Positions 32,938 through 43,121 of a stretch of 64,000 nucleotides of DNA are shown piece after piece (positions within the stretch are counted from its first letter, which is position 1; each line of letters starts with the position of its first letter). The DNA lies in contig NW_026089623.1 in NCBI RefSeq assembly GCF_024586455.1, positions 7,412,204-7,476,203 of the forward strand, read 5' to 3'. Origin of the DNA: Bactrocera neohumeralis (Eukaryota; Arthropoda; Insecta; Diptera; Tephritidae). Below the pieces are notes generated by a model. The model saw only the letters and a list, made by a program, of their open reading frames with translations. It was not told where the DNA came from and made no database searches. The position numbers were made by a program, and so were the translations under genes.

Positions 32938-33665
32938 TAGTGTCTCGTACCGATTCTCTTTCGTTTGGGCTAAGCCTATATGGTCTTCTTTGAACAATTT
33001 TTCTTGGGTTTACTAATTCAATTTTCATTTCACCCGGAATAACTCTACTCGAAGGAATTCCCTTAATAAAAGATTTTGAATATTTTTCCAATAAATTTTG
33101 TAATTTATCTCTATCCTCCCCAACAAGATCAGTATTTAATTCACAAAATTTCTCATCATTTGAACAATAGCTTACAGTTTTTGATCTAATAATTTCAAAT
33201 TTTCCTGGTGATATTATAACATTAAACCCAGGGGACAGTACTTCTCAACCAATAATAATATCATTTTTCAAATATTCATTGTCTAAAACATGAAACAAAA
33301 CTTCAATATAGTGTGGACTAATTTTTACGTTGCTAAGTACATATCTACAATGTGCTACATATGCCGTCACTACCAATACCCTTTAACATCACAACATTGT
33401 TAATTCTCTTACCAACTAATTTGATACTTATCTTTTGTTTTATTAATGAACATTCCGCTCCAGAGTCGAATGTTGTTATAGACGTCTGACCATGATGAAT
33501 CATCTCTCCTTTGGGCTCAACAACTTCGCATAGCTCCACTCTTTTCGTTTGGTGTGTATTCTTGACCTTATCCATTTTGAACTTACTGCAATGTGTTGAA
33601 ATATGACCAAGTTCACCACACTTAAAGCAGGTTACATTCCCTTTTTTGCTGGTGGCCAAATGCAC
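32938..33665 (-). pseudogene. LTR-element nucleocapsid, protease and RT stub
   Basis: From 33665 the frame carries the zinc knuckle CFKCGELGHISTHC, then an aspartic protease with TTFDSGAECSLI (D-S-G active site). After a frame change at about 33345 it carries DIIIG-stop-EVLSPGFNVIIS (a stop in what is normally a conserved flap block), LEKYSKSFIKGI and the first RT block RRPYRLSPNERESVR near 32955-33000. Similarity ends there. These blocks identify a Ty3/gypsy-type pol. The protease frame has a nonsense codon and the RT catalytic core is missing. Confidence 0.85.
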
Positions 33666-33726
33666 TCCTTCCGCTACTATTCATAACATGAGACAAGGGA
33701 TGATCTTGATGCTGTATAGCTCGACA

Positions 33727-34491
33727 TTAAATCATCTTGTGGCCTAATCTTCCACAGAAATGACATTTGATTGTTGAAAGTTTCGGACGCTTTATGTCAG
33801 GTGAAGACATTTCTTCTTGCAGATTTTTCTTCCTTTTGGTAAACGTGAATGCTTTAAGCTCGGTTTGTAATTGACTTCTGGTGCGCATATTTGAAGTAAA
33901 GGTTAGGTGCTGCGATCTGTTATCAACATGAACCATCTTCAAAAGATTCACAAAAACTGCAATTTCCTCCACGTCCATGTCGCGCCATTTTGTGATAAGT
34001 GACGTCATCATACGACTACCATAATTGGAGAGGCATTCGCCATCGGTCGGACAATTAGCTAACATTGACAGAAGCATTGCCGCTGGCGTTTCTACACTGC
34101 CAAAAGGCTGCATGAAAAGTTCTTTAAATTCGTCCCAAGTTATGTCAGGATAACATATTTGAGAAGGCCACTGCGACGCACTGCCTTCCAACGATGCACT
34201 CAAGGCCATCACCAACGCGCTGCATTTTACGGTATTTTCTGCCAAAATTATACTTGATGTAAAACACCACGCCGACACTCCGGCGCCATCAAGGTCCGCG
34301 TTGATTCTTGAAAGCACAATTGTTTTCTTTTTATCCGCTGCCCCGGGCGTCGACGACCGAACGGCCCTGACAAGTTCGATCAAATTTTTGTTTTTCATCT
34401 CCACTACAATTCGCCATGGCCCATCCAATCCGCCAGGTAGCGAGCCGGATCCCACTTCTGATGTTGAAGCATGCTGGTCGTTCATTGGCAT
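33727..34491 (-). pseudogene. LTR-element gag, starting inside the 5' LTR
   Basis: 254 codons from ATG 34489-34491. The first ten codons (MPMNDQHAST) lie within the 5' LTR, whose last base is 34462; the frame then runs through the presumed primer-binding region (TGGGATCCGGCTCGC on the minus strand). The middle reads SASLEGSASQWPSQICYPDI and LLSMLANCPTDGECLSNYGS (capsid-like), followed by a basic KRKK stretch and a first zinc knuckle CHFCGRLGHK in which the frame ends at a stop just before the fourth ligand. Gag would form the particle. Confidence 0.8.
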
Positions 34492-34780
34492 GGTATTAGC
34501 GCAGCGAGTTTCGGCCTTGTTCCCTGAGTTCTAAAACGCAACTGAACTCATCATTCCTTCTTTTTTCTGTGCTTACCACCGAACCACACTCGGCGACAGC
34601 ATCACCACGCTGGCGCCCCGCTAAAACGGTACTTCCCAAAGCGACAACATGCAGACAACCAATCACAGTACAATCAACGGCTGATGCAATTATGAGGAAC
34701 TTAGTCTTCTAATGAAATTCCCTAAACTGTATACACATACACTCACACCAATATCCACACACTGTTAGGGTGCGCCGACA
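34462..34780 (-). repeat. 5' LTR (319 bp)
   Basis: Upstream LTR on the minus strand. Its 3' end contains the gag start codon and ten codons. Flanked outside by TATA. Confidence 0.9.
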
Positions 34781-34862
34781 TATATTTAATATTAGTGGAC
34801 TGTATGTATGTGTGTATTGCAGCATATTGTTTATTGCTGCTTGACATGGGGTTGTTTTCAAG

Positions 34863-34985
34863 TGTTTCAGCTGTTTTCAAGGTGATGTCAGCCTTTATTT
34901 TCACGAGGACACTAACCAGCTGTGCAGCGGCACCTTCCCCATTAAGAGGCCGGACATTCCAGGTGCATGCCCTTAATTCGTAGTC
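34863..34985 (-). pseudogene. Inverted 5' piece of RTE-like LINE endonuclease
   Basis: The minus strand reads LRACTWNVRPLNGEGAAAQL followed by VSVLVKIKADIT, the very start of the APE-type endonuclease (TWN motif) of this LINE, but in opposite orientation to the rest of the copy that begins right beside it at about 34986. This fits a twin-priming-type 5' inversion; two independent insertions are the alternative. Confidence 0.75.
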
Positions 34986-37175
34986 CTTATTTCGTTTGCC
35001 ACGATTGTCATCAAAACGGGGGTCGAAAAACTACCAACCGGATCGATCATGTTGTGATAGACGGAAGACACGTCTCCAGTGTTTTAGATGTGCGTACGCT
35101 CTGATGTCCTAACATCGACTCGGACCACTATCTTGTTGCAGCCAAGATTCGCACCCGCCTCTGGCAGCGAAAAACGCACGCAAACAAACACAAGGAAGGT
35201 TCGACGTCGAGAAGCTGCAATCACAACAGACAGCCGAACGATTTTCTACTCGGCTTGCACTCCTGCTCTCTGAGATCACTAGTCAACAACTCGGTATAAG
35301 GGAACTGTGGGACGGCATTTCAAACTCCTTACGTACAGCTGCTACCGAAACCATTGGTTTTCGGAAAGTACAAAAGAACAGCTGGTACGACGAGGATTGC
35401 CGTGTCGTAGCGGAGAGAAACCGGTTGCCTACCTCGCAACGTTACGATCGACCACAACACGTGCGGGATGGGATAGATACCGAGAGGTGAAGAGGGAAGC
35501 GAGACGCATTTGCAGACACAAAAAGAAAGAGGCAGAAATGTGTGAGTACGAAGTTGATAAGCTGGCCGACAGGGGTAATGCTCGAAAATTGGACGAAAAA
35601 ATGCGTTGGCTTACAGAAGGTTTCAAGACCGGAGCATATCTTGTTGAACCCCCAAAGGTGATCTAGTCACCGATGCCCAGAGCATACTTAAATTATGGAG
35701 GGAACACTTCTCCAGCCTGCTGAATGGCAGTGAACGCACAACGCCAGGATGAAGGCGACGATGGAGCCGACGTTCCATTGCCCGACCATGAAGAAGTTCG
35801 AATAGCAATTACCCGCCTGAAGAACAACAAAGCGGGGGGGCCGATGAATTGTCGGCCGAGCTATTCAAACACGACGGCGAAGAACTGATAAGGAGCATGC
35901 ATCAGCTTCTTTGTAAACTATGGTCTGACAAAAGCATGCCCAACGATTGGAATTTAAGTGTGCTATGCCCAATCCGTAAAAAAGGTGACCCCTCAATCTG
36001 CGCCAACTACCGTAGGATTAGCCTCCTCAACATCGCATATGAGGTTCTATCGAGCGTATTGTGTGAAAGATTAAAGCCCACCGTCAACAAACTGATTGGA
36101 CCTTTTCAGTGTGGCTTCAGACTTGGCAAATCAACAATCGACCAGATATTCACCATGCGCCAAATCTTGGAAAAGACCAGTGAAAGGAAAATCGACACAC
36201 GCCACCTCTTCGTCGATTTCAAAGCTGCTTTCGACAGCACGAATAGGAGCTGCCTTTATGCCGCGATGTCTGAATTTGGTATCCCCGCAAAACTAATACG
36301 GCTGTGTAAACTGACGTTGAGTAACACGAAAAGCTCCGTCAGGATCGGGAAGTACCTCTCCGCGCCGTTCGATACCAAACGAAGTTTCAGACAAGCGAGT
36401 CCCTATCGTGCGACTTCTTTAATCTGCTGCTGGAGAAAATAGTTCGAGCTGCTTAACTAAATAGAGAAGGTACCATCTTCTATAAGAGTTCTGCTTTCTC
36501 CAGGCTGGACAAGGAAGCACAGAAAATGGGTCTGGCAGTGAACGAGGGCAAGACGAAATATTTCCTGTCATCAAACAAACAGTCATCGCACTTGCGACTT
36601 GGCTCTCACGTCACTGTTGACAGTCATAACTTTGAAGTTGTAGATAATTTCGTCTACTTAGGAACCAGCGTAAACACCACCAACAATGTCAGTCTGGAAA
36701 TCCTACGCAGGATTGCTCTTGCCAACAAGTTCTACTTTGGACTGAGTAGGCAATTGAAAAGTAAAGTCCTCTCTCGACGAACAAAAGCTAAACTCTATAA
36801 GTCGCTCATAATTCCCGTCCTGCTATATGGTGCAACCGATGAGTCGACGTTACGAGTTTTCGAGAGAAAAGTTCTGCGAAAGATTTATGGTCTCTTGCGC
36901 ATTGGCCACGGCGAATATCGCATTCGATGGAACGATGAGCTGTACGAGATACACGACGACTCCAGCTCTAAAAGTATTCGACGCAGTACCCGCCGGGAGA
37001 AGCAGAAGAAGACCTCCACTCCGTTGGAAGGACCAAGTGGAGAAGGACCTGGCTTCGCTTGGAATATCCAATTGGCGCCACGCAGCGAAAAGAAGAAATG
37101 ACTGGCGCGCTGTTGTTAACTCGGCTATAATCGCGTAAGCGGTGTCTACGCCAATTAAGAAGAAGAAGAAGATTT
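34986..37175 (+). pseudogene. RTE-like LINE body (copy 4), YADD region deleted
   Basis: Starts in the endonuclease C-terminus (RIDHVVIDGRHVSSVLDVRT, then NIDSDHYLVAAKIRTRL, the SDH motif, 35030-35150). It continues with WDRYREVKREARRICRHKKK (35470-35530) and the RT: ELFKHDGEELIRSMHQLLCK, ICANYRRISLLNIAYEVLSS, LFVDFKAAFDST and AKLIRLCKLTLSNTKSSVR (35849-36400). At about 36487 the sequence jumps from TIFYKS to SAFSRLDKEAQKMGLAVNEG, so the catalytic YADD block seen in copy 1 is missing. The thumb follows (LSSNKQSSHLRLGSHVTV, VLLYGA) and an (AAG)n-type tail ends at 37175. A second deletion lies near 36962. Confidence 0.9.
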
Positions 37176-37853
37176 AGTAGAATTTCGGCTTTGCTGATAA
37201 GTAAGCATGTTCAATGATATTTGAACATATTGCCGAGGGAAAGAAAAGATTATCTAAAATTTGTGGACTGTATATGTTTTCATGATCTTAAATATTACCA
37301 ATTTCTTAACTTATCTTATTTAAGAAAACGAACATGTTCATTTTTGAACACAATGTTTTACGTTTAATTTAAGTTTACATTCGTAAATTTGTAATTTAAT
37401 TAAACTTATTTGTGCCCTTCTCTTTATGTGCTTATACGCTGTGCATAACACTTTTCCAATTGGAAAATAACCGTAGGTTAATGTCGTTGCTAAATTTTAC
37501 ATCTTGATACGTGTTGAAAAAGCGGCATATTTATGCAAAACCAGGTCTTTATTAAATAGTTTTTCATTAAACATGATATAAATAAATGGATACATGCATC
37601 TCCTAAATAGAAATAGTTATTCCTGCATACACACCACCTGTGGCCATCGAATGACATCCACATAGGGTATTGTAGTGAACTACCTGCCGCATGCAACACT
37701 TCGCTGTTGGTATTTAATTTTGATAAGCTATCCTATCATCTAAGTTGGACCAAATTACATGTATGTATATGCCAACTTTCATGAATATCAGTTGACTCGT
37801 TTTTGAGTTCATTCGAAACATACACACGGACACTGGATTTTTATATATTAAGA
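37176..37853 (-). other. Helitron 5' non-coding region
   Basis: Between the LINE 3' end and the Helitron TC terminus. On the minus strand the first 100 bases or so after the terminus (GTTTCGAATGAACTCAAAAA near 37815) resemble Helitron 5' leaders. No gene; the frame at 37490-37699 is not coding. Confidence 0.55.
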
Positions 37854-37895
37854 TTAGTATTTGCTTAATAAAAATCCATTTATGTTTTACAGATA

Positions 37896-38256
37896 AGTTA
37901 TCACGTGACGCAAGAATGTAAAATATTGCGCGTGGCCTGAGTCAGCAACAAGTAGCGCACTCAGAATTATGAACGGAAACAACAAGTTTTGAGTTACATC
38001 CAAGTTGCGCGTGGAGTGAGTCAGCAATTTTACGTTCTCACGTCTGCCAATACCATCAGCTCATATTCATGCTTACGCCTGCAAATACCAGCTCACAATA
38101 CCACAACTGCTTCGCAGCAGCGGCGGCAGCAACAGCAACGGGTAGTTTGTAATTAGAAAGTTAGTTTAGTTTCTTGTTTGGTGCTCTTCGAGCTGGACGC
38201 GCTCCACTCGAATTAATAAAGGGTTAATAAAACAAAAGTGGCATATTTTAATAATT
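37896..38256 (+). repeat. gypsy-1 5' LTR
   Basis: 361 bp, the same length as the 3' LTR. The 3' part has an AATAAAG-type signal (AATTAATAAAGGG near 38212). Confidence 0.95.
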
Positions 38257-38272
38257 GGCGCCCAACGTGGGG
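38256..38272 (+). promoter_or_regulatory. Primer-binding site
   Basis: TGGCGCCCAACGTGGGG directly at the LTR end, overlapping its last T. It begins with the TGG complementary to a tRNA CCA end. The exact tRNA was not determined (Lys-type is plausible from the TGGCGCC start). Confidence 0.85.
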
Positions 38273-38486
38273 CTGTGTTTACGCAAAGTAGTTTGTCGGT
38301 GTCGGTTAAAAACGAGCAACTACAATCAACCAGCTGCCACAAACAATCAGGATTATGCCGCTGAAAGTCGATCGAATCAAGGACCAGCCAGCAACTGCAA
38401 TCAACCAGCTATCATAAACGAGCAGCAGCTATTCCATTGGTGGATCGGGACAGGAGGAAGATCGAAGCAGCCGGCAATCATGAATT

Positions 38487-38496
38487 TAATGTAAGT
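38487..38496 (+). promoter_or_regulatory. Candidate splice donor for env mRNA
   Basis: TTAATGTAAGTTG with GT at 38491 matches a strong donor in the leader. A pyrimidine tract ending TTTTTAG lies at about 43102-43108 just before env. Errantiviruses express env from a spliced RNA, so this pair is the likely one; not proven. Confidence 0.45.
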
Positions 38497-38678
38497 TGAG
38501 AAACTCGAATTTCAATTTTAGAATCAAAGATCTAAACATTGAAGGTACTTCTTGTTAAAAAATAAAATATATTAAGAAAGTGAAATTTAAACTGTAATAG
38601 TTTACGGTGCATCCGGTATTTATTTCGTGGAAATAGTAATAACTTTTTCAATGATTAATTGAGGAATAGTGAAGAGTA

Positions 38679-40010
38679 TTGGTTACACGGTATATGAATA
38701 GGCCAACCGTCAACTTAATTGACTTAGTCTCTAGCTTTGAAAATATTAAATTATCAGAAGAAGAAGAAGTCAAAATGAACGAAACCCAGCTTACACAGAT
38801 AGTGAACGCGGCGGTCAGTGCTGCTTTAGGGGTGCAGAGGCGGGAGTTTGAGAATAGGCTTAAGGTCATGCAGGACCAAATTGATAACGTATCCCAAAAA
38901 CCCACTATAACGACTTACGAAAAAATTAAGATAGTAGCGGGTAGAACCTGCGAAGAATCGCTGGAAGTTGTAAAGTCTCCACCCGAATTTTCCGGTCAAA
39001 CCGAAGGTTATGTGTCCTGGCGTGAGGCGGCATATAACGCATATGAGATTTTTAAGGACTACGATGGTAGCTCACGGCACTACCAAGCCGTTACCATTAT
39101 AAGAAATAAAATTCGAGGCGCTGCCGATGCGCTTTTATCGTCGTTTAGCACTGTCTTAAATTTTAACGCTATTATAGCCTGCTTAGACTTCACTTACTCC
39201 GATAAGCGGCCGATCTACTTAGTCGAGCAGGAATTGTCGACGTTGAGGCAGGGCTCTTCCACTGTGCTCGAATTTTATGATGAGGTTGAGAAAAAACTCT
39301 CCTTACTTGCTAATAAAACCAAAATGTCTCAAGAAGAAAGTATTGCAGGCGCAATTAACGAGAAATATAGGGCCAACGCTCTTAGAGTGTTCATTTCTGG
39401 GTTAAGGAAGCCCCTTTGCGATATTCTCTTAGCATCGCAACCTAGTGACTTACCATCCGCCCTGGCACTCGCTCAGGAAGTCGATGCGAATCATGAACGT
39501 TACATTTTCGCAGCAAGCTTTGCAAATAGAGCATCTGATGTGACCAAAAAAGCAGAGAGCAGCCAAAGGGGAAAAGATAACAATAATCAAAACATGCTAA
39601 ATAGAACAAATTCGGATAATCAGAAAAACCCTCATTTCGTAAGGCAACACCGGGGTGATAACCAAAATAATGGCCAATACCGCCAACAAAATTTTCAGCA
39701 GAACCGTCAAACAGGATATCGGAACTTTCAGCCGCGACAGGAACCAATGGATGTGGATCCTTCATATTCTCGCCTACGGCAATTTAAAAGTAACGTAAGA
39801 GACGACGGTGGTCAAAAGCGTCAGGCAGCCTCAGACCGTCGAACAGGACCAAAACTACAAAGGGTAAAAAATTTGAAGGAAGATCGAAATACCGAGTTAA
39901 GCTCAGACTCTTACGAGGAGCTATCTGAGCCAGTTGTTGAGGACCTAGAGGCAGAAGAAGTGAATTTTTTAGGGGTAAGTCCCTCCTGCTCTGGATTTCT
40001 AAGTCACTAG
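38679..40010 (+). CDS. gag: gypsy-1 Gag
   Basis: 443-codon open frame; likely start is one of the Met codons 38679, 38694 or 38775 (the last, MNETQLTQIV, begins the conserved-looking part). It contains LGVQRREFENRLKVMQDQI (coiled-coil-like), PPEFSGQTEGYVSWREAAYN (typical retrotransposon capsid), AIIACLDFTYSDKRPIYLVE and LRQGSSTVLEFYDEVEKKL. The C-terminus is rich in N, Q and R (QNNGQYRQQNFQQNRQTGY), as in errantivirus Gag, which lacks classical zinc knuckles. It ends at TAG 40008-40010 after a slippery site that leads into pol. No lesion seen in this frame. Confidence 0.9.
   Translation: MVTRYMNRPTVNLIDLVSSFENIKLSEEEEVKMNETQLTQIVNAAVSAALGVQRREFENRLKVMQDQIDNVSQKPTITTYEKIKIVAGRTCEESLEVVKSPPEFSGQTEGYVSWREAAYNAYEIFKDYDGSSRHYQAVTIIRNKIRGAADALLSSFSTVLNFNAIIACLDFTYSDKRPIYLVEQELSTLRQGSSTVLEFYDEVEKKLSLLANKTKMSQEESIAGAINEKYRANALRVFISGLRKPLCDILLASQPSDLPSALALAQEVDANHERYIFAASFANRASDVTKKAESSQRGKDNNNQNMLNRTNSDNQKNPHFVRQHRGDNQNNGQYRQQNFQQNRQTGYRNFQPRQEPMDVDPSYSRLRQFKSNVRDDGGQKRQAASDRRTGPKLQRVKNLKEDRNTELSSDSYEELSEPVVEDLEAEEVNFLGVSPSCSGFLSH
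39965..39971 (+). promoter_or_regulatory. Minus-one frameshift slippery site between gag and pol
   Basis: T TTT TTA in the gag frame (codons TTT 39966-39968, TTA 39969-39971). The minus-one frame is open from 39971 through the gag stop into the protease. The X XXY YYZ heptamer and the position 37 bases before the gag stop make programmed frameshifting likely. Confidence 0.75.
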
Positions 40011-43000
40011 GTGGGCGGGAGGTAAAGTTTCTTGTCGACACGGGTGCCTCCAAAAACTACATCAGGCCTCTAGAGGGCCTAAAAGGAGTGAAGCCTGTTG
40101 ATAAGGAATTCACGGTGAAATTCATTCATGAATTCACCAATATTGGAAAAAAATGCAAGGTACACTTGTTTGGGGTGGTATCTGAATTTTTCGTCCTGCC
40201 AAACCTAACTTTCTTTGATGGAATAGTAGGTTTGGACTTGCTGAACAATGTTCAAGCCAATATTAATTTGAAAAACAAAATTATCGAATACAACTCTGGT
40301 AAGGAAATTATTCATTTTCTCCAGGGTCAAGATGTTAGTCATCTCCAGCTCCATACCGAGTCAGTCCCGGTGAGCATAAAAGGGGAATTTAATGATATGT
40401 TAGAGCGCGTTTCAGGAGTTTTTGCTGACCCAAACGAGAAACTACCATACAACACTAATATTGTGGCCACAATCCGTACTAGGGATAATGAGCCGACTTA
40501 CGCAAGGTTCTACCCATACCCAATGGGAGTCGCTGATTTTGTAAAAACAGAGATACAGGATCTCCTCCAAAATGATATTATCCGACGTTCGCGGTCGCCA
40601 TACAACAATCCCATTAGGGTTGTAGACAAAAAGGGTTTCGATGAGATCGGAGTTAAAAGGAAAAGATTAGTAATTGATTTCCGAAAATTGAACGAGAAAC
40701 CATAGAAGACTCATATCCCATACCAAACGTAGGGGTAATATTTTCAAACTTGGGAAAAGCCCAGCTCTTCACAACCTTGGACCTTAAGTCGGGGTTTCAT
40801 CAAATTGAGCTCGCCGAACGTGATCGCGAAAAACCGCTTTCTCTGTGTGTAATGGGAAGTACGAATTCTGCCGTCTTCCCTTTGGCCTTAAGAATGCACC
40901 TAGCATTTTTCAGAGGGCAATAGCTGACGTTCTTAGGGAACACATTGGCAAGTACTGCTTTGTTTATATTGATGATGTGATAATTTTTTCACAAAACAAG
41001 GAAGACCACTTGAAGCACGTAGAGGCTATTTTAGTGAGTTTGCTTGAAGCAAATATGAGGGTTTCTGTTGAGAAATCAAAATTTTTTAAGGCAGAACTTG
41101 AATACCTCGGTTTTCTAATATCAAAAGGAGGAATAAAAATATGCCCGCAGAAAATTGAAGCAATCCAAAACTTCCCACAGCCAACAACATTGAGAGGTGT
41201 TAGGTCCTTTTTAGGAATGGCTGGGTATTACAGATGCTTCGTTCGTGACTATGCAAAAATTGCTAACCAATAACTAGTATCCTTAGGGGCGAATTTGGTA
41301 AAGTGTCGGCCTCTCAATCAAAAAAAATTGAAATATCATTTGACCAGGAACAAGTGAATGCATTTAATAAATTGAAGAGTATACTTACATCAGAAGATGT
41401 TATGCTGGCCTATCCGGACTTTAGAAAGGCTTCCGACCTAACCACTGATGCTTCTTCACACGCCCTAGGTGCGGTCCTTTCTCAAGGGGGGAGACCGATT
41501 ACAATGATTTCCAGAACCCTTAACAAAAAGGAAGAACACTTTGCAACAAACGAGCGAGAGCTTCTGGCAATCGTATGGGCTCTAAAAACCCTTACACATT
41601 ATTTGTTCGGCGTTAGGGAATTAAACATTTACACAGATCATCAACCCCTAACCTTCGCAGTGTCTGATCGTAACCCGAACCCAAAAATAAAGCGACGGAA
41701 AGCTTTCATTGAAGGATATAATGCCAAACTGCACTATAAACCAGGAAAAGATAATTTAGTAGCTGATGCTTTATCACGCCAGTTTATAAACGCACTAGAT
41801 CCAGAACCTGAATCGGATGCTGCCACTATTCATAGCGAACAGTCTCTTACTTATACGGTGGAAACAGTTTCAAAACCAGTAAATGTCTATAAAAACCAAC
41901 TAATTTTGGAATCTGGCTTACATCCGGACAAAAGGACATTTGTTATTTTTGGAAATAAGTTACACCATATTCTCACGTTTCCTGATAATGGGAGTTTGTT
42001 TAAAATGTTATCAGAGGTGGTAAAATCTGACGTGGTCAACGGCATTCACTGCGAGCTACCTCTGCTGGCGCAAATCCAAAACTGGCTAGGGAGTACTTTC
42101 CCAAATACAAGATTCCGTCACACAACTAAATTTGTCACGGACATTTTTGATCATAACGAACAAATTGAAATAATCACGCAAGAACATAATAGAGCCCATC
42201 GTGCCTCTCAAGAAAATGTTAAACAAATTCTTGAAGATTATTTTTTTCCGAGAATGGAGAAAAAAGCTAAGGAGGTGGCGTCTAATTGTAAAGTCTGCAT
42301 TAAAGCTAAATATGTCAGACATCCGGTAAAGCATCCCATAGGAAAAACACCCATTCCATCTTTTCCCGGTGAATTTCTCCATATTGAAATATTCTGTACT
42401 AATGCCACATATTTCCTTACTTGTGTGGAGAAGCTATCCAAGTTTGCAGTAGTGCAACCAATCCCTTCACGAACCATAATCGATATTAAGCCGCGTATTC
42501 TGCAACTGGTCAATATGTTCGCAGGAACCAAAATTATTTTCTGCGATAATGAAAAATCATTAAACTCAAATACAATAAGGTCGTGCCCTAGAGACCTTTT
42601 AGACATTGAAATTGTGAATGCTCCTCCTCTGCATAGTACTTCTAATGGACAGGTGGAGAGATTTCAAAGCACTATGGGGGAAATAGCTAGACGCCTTAAA
42701 TTAGAAAAAGGAATTGAAGATACTGTGGACTTAATTTTACTGGCCACAATTCAATACAATAGGAGCATTCACTCCGTAACTTGCGAAAAACCCTTGGATG
42801 TTTTTCATTCCCGGACAGGTGGGACAGAAGCAAAAAATAGGGTAGAAAAGGCTCAAGAAGCAATGTTAAGGACTCATAACAAAAACAGGATAGCAAGAAC
42901 ATTTGCCGTTGGGGAAACAGTCCACATTAAGTCGAATAGACGGTTGGGAAACAAACTTACCCCCTTATATGTGGAGGGCATGGAGGACCTGGGTTCTACG

Positions 43001-43045
43001 GTCAGGGTTAAAGGTAGAATAGTTCATAAGGATAATCTCCGATAG
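39971..43045 (+). pseudogene. pol: gypsy-1 Pol (protease, RT, RNase H, integrase), frameshifted
   Basis: Protease FLVDTGASKNYI at about 40030. RT with IRVVDKKGF and LVIDFRKLN, LDLKSGFHQIELAE, the catalytic YIDDVIIFS (40965-40990) and FLGMAGYYRCFV. RNase H with TTDASSHALGAVL, NERELLAIVWALK and YTDHQPLTFA. Integrase with an H-H-C-C zinc region (HNRAHRASQENV...CKVCIKAK), FCDNEKSLNS, STSNGQVERFQSTM and a C-terminal GETVHIKSNRR block, ending at 43043-43045. Single-base frame changes lie near 40697, 40833 and 41268, so no continuous protein can be made. The RNase H to integrase part (41303-43045) is still open for 580 codons. Confidence 0.95.
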
Positions 43046-43121
43046 TCGAATAAAATAATTTTTAAATCTTACGATCTTCTTTGCTTCTGTCTTTCCTTGA
43101 CTTTTTAGACCTCTGCTCTTT

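Larger units (their letters stand above)
32195..34780 (-). mobile_element. Small Ty3/gypsy-like LTR retrotransposon, pol truncated
   Basis: Direct repeats 32195-32521 (327 bp) and 34462-34780 (319 bp) are the LTRs. On the minus strand they run TGTCGGCGCACCC...ATGCTTCAACA, with TG/CA ends. TATA flanks both sides (32191-32194 and 34781-34784). Between them are gag, protease and the beginning of RT; the rest of pol is gone and a 39-bp tandem repeat stands in its place. No env or integrase. Total 2586 bp, far below the 5 kb or more of a complete element. Confidence 0.9.
27086..37853 (-). mobile_element. Helitron with both termini, interrupted by three insertions
   Basis: On the minus strand the 5' end is TCTTAATATATAAAAATCCA at 37853, a classic Helitron start. 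The 3' end is a CAACGCGTGACCGGGTCTG-type hairpin region followed by CTAG at 27089-27086. The flanks are A (5') and T (3'), the expected A/T target with no duplication. Inside are decayed Rep/helicase frames (27262-31578) and three later insertions (30518-30725, 32195-34780, 34863-37175). Without them the element would be about 5.7 kb, the usual size of an autonomous Helitron. Confidence 0.85.

Noticed and set aside
34300..34534. Plus-strand 77-codon frame over the small LTR element
   Set aside because: Shadow of the minus-strand gag, which has zinc-knuckle and capsid blocks.
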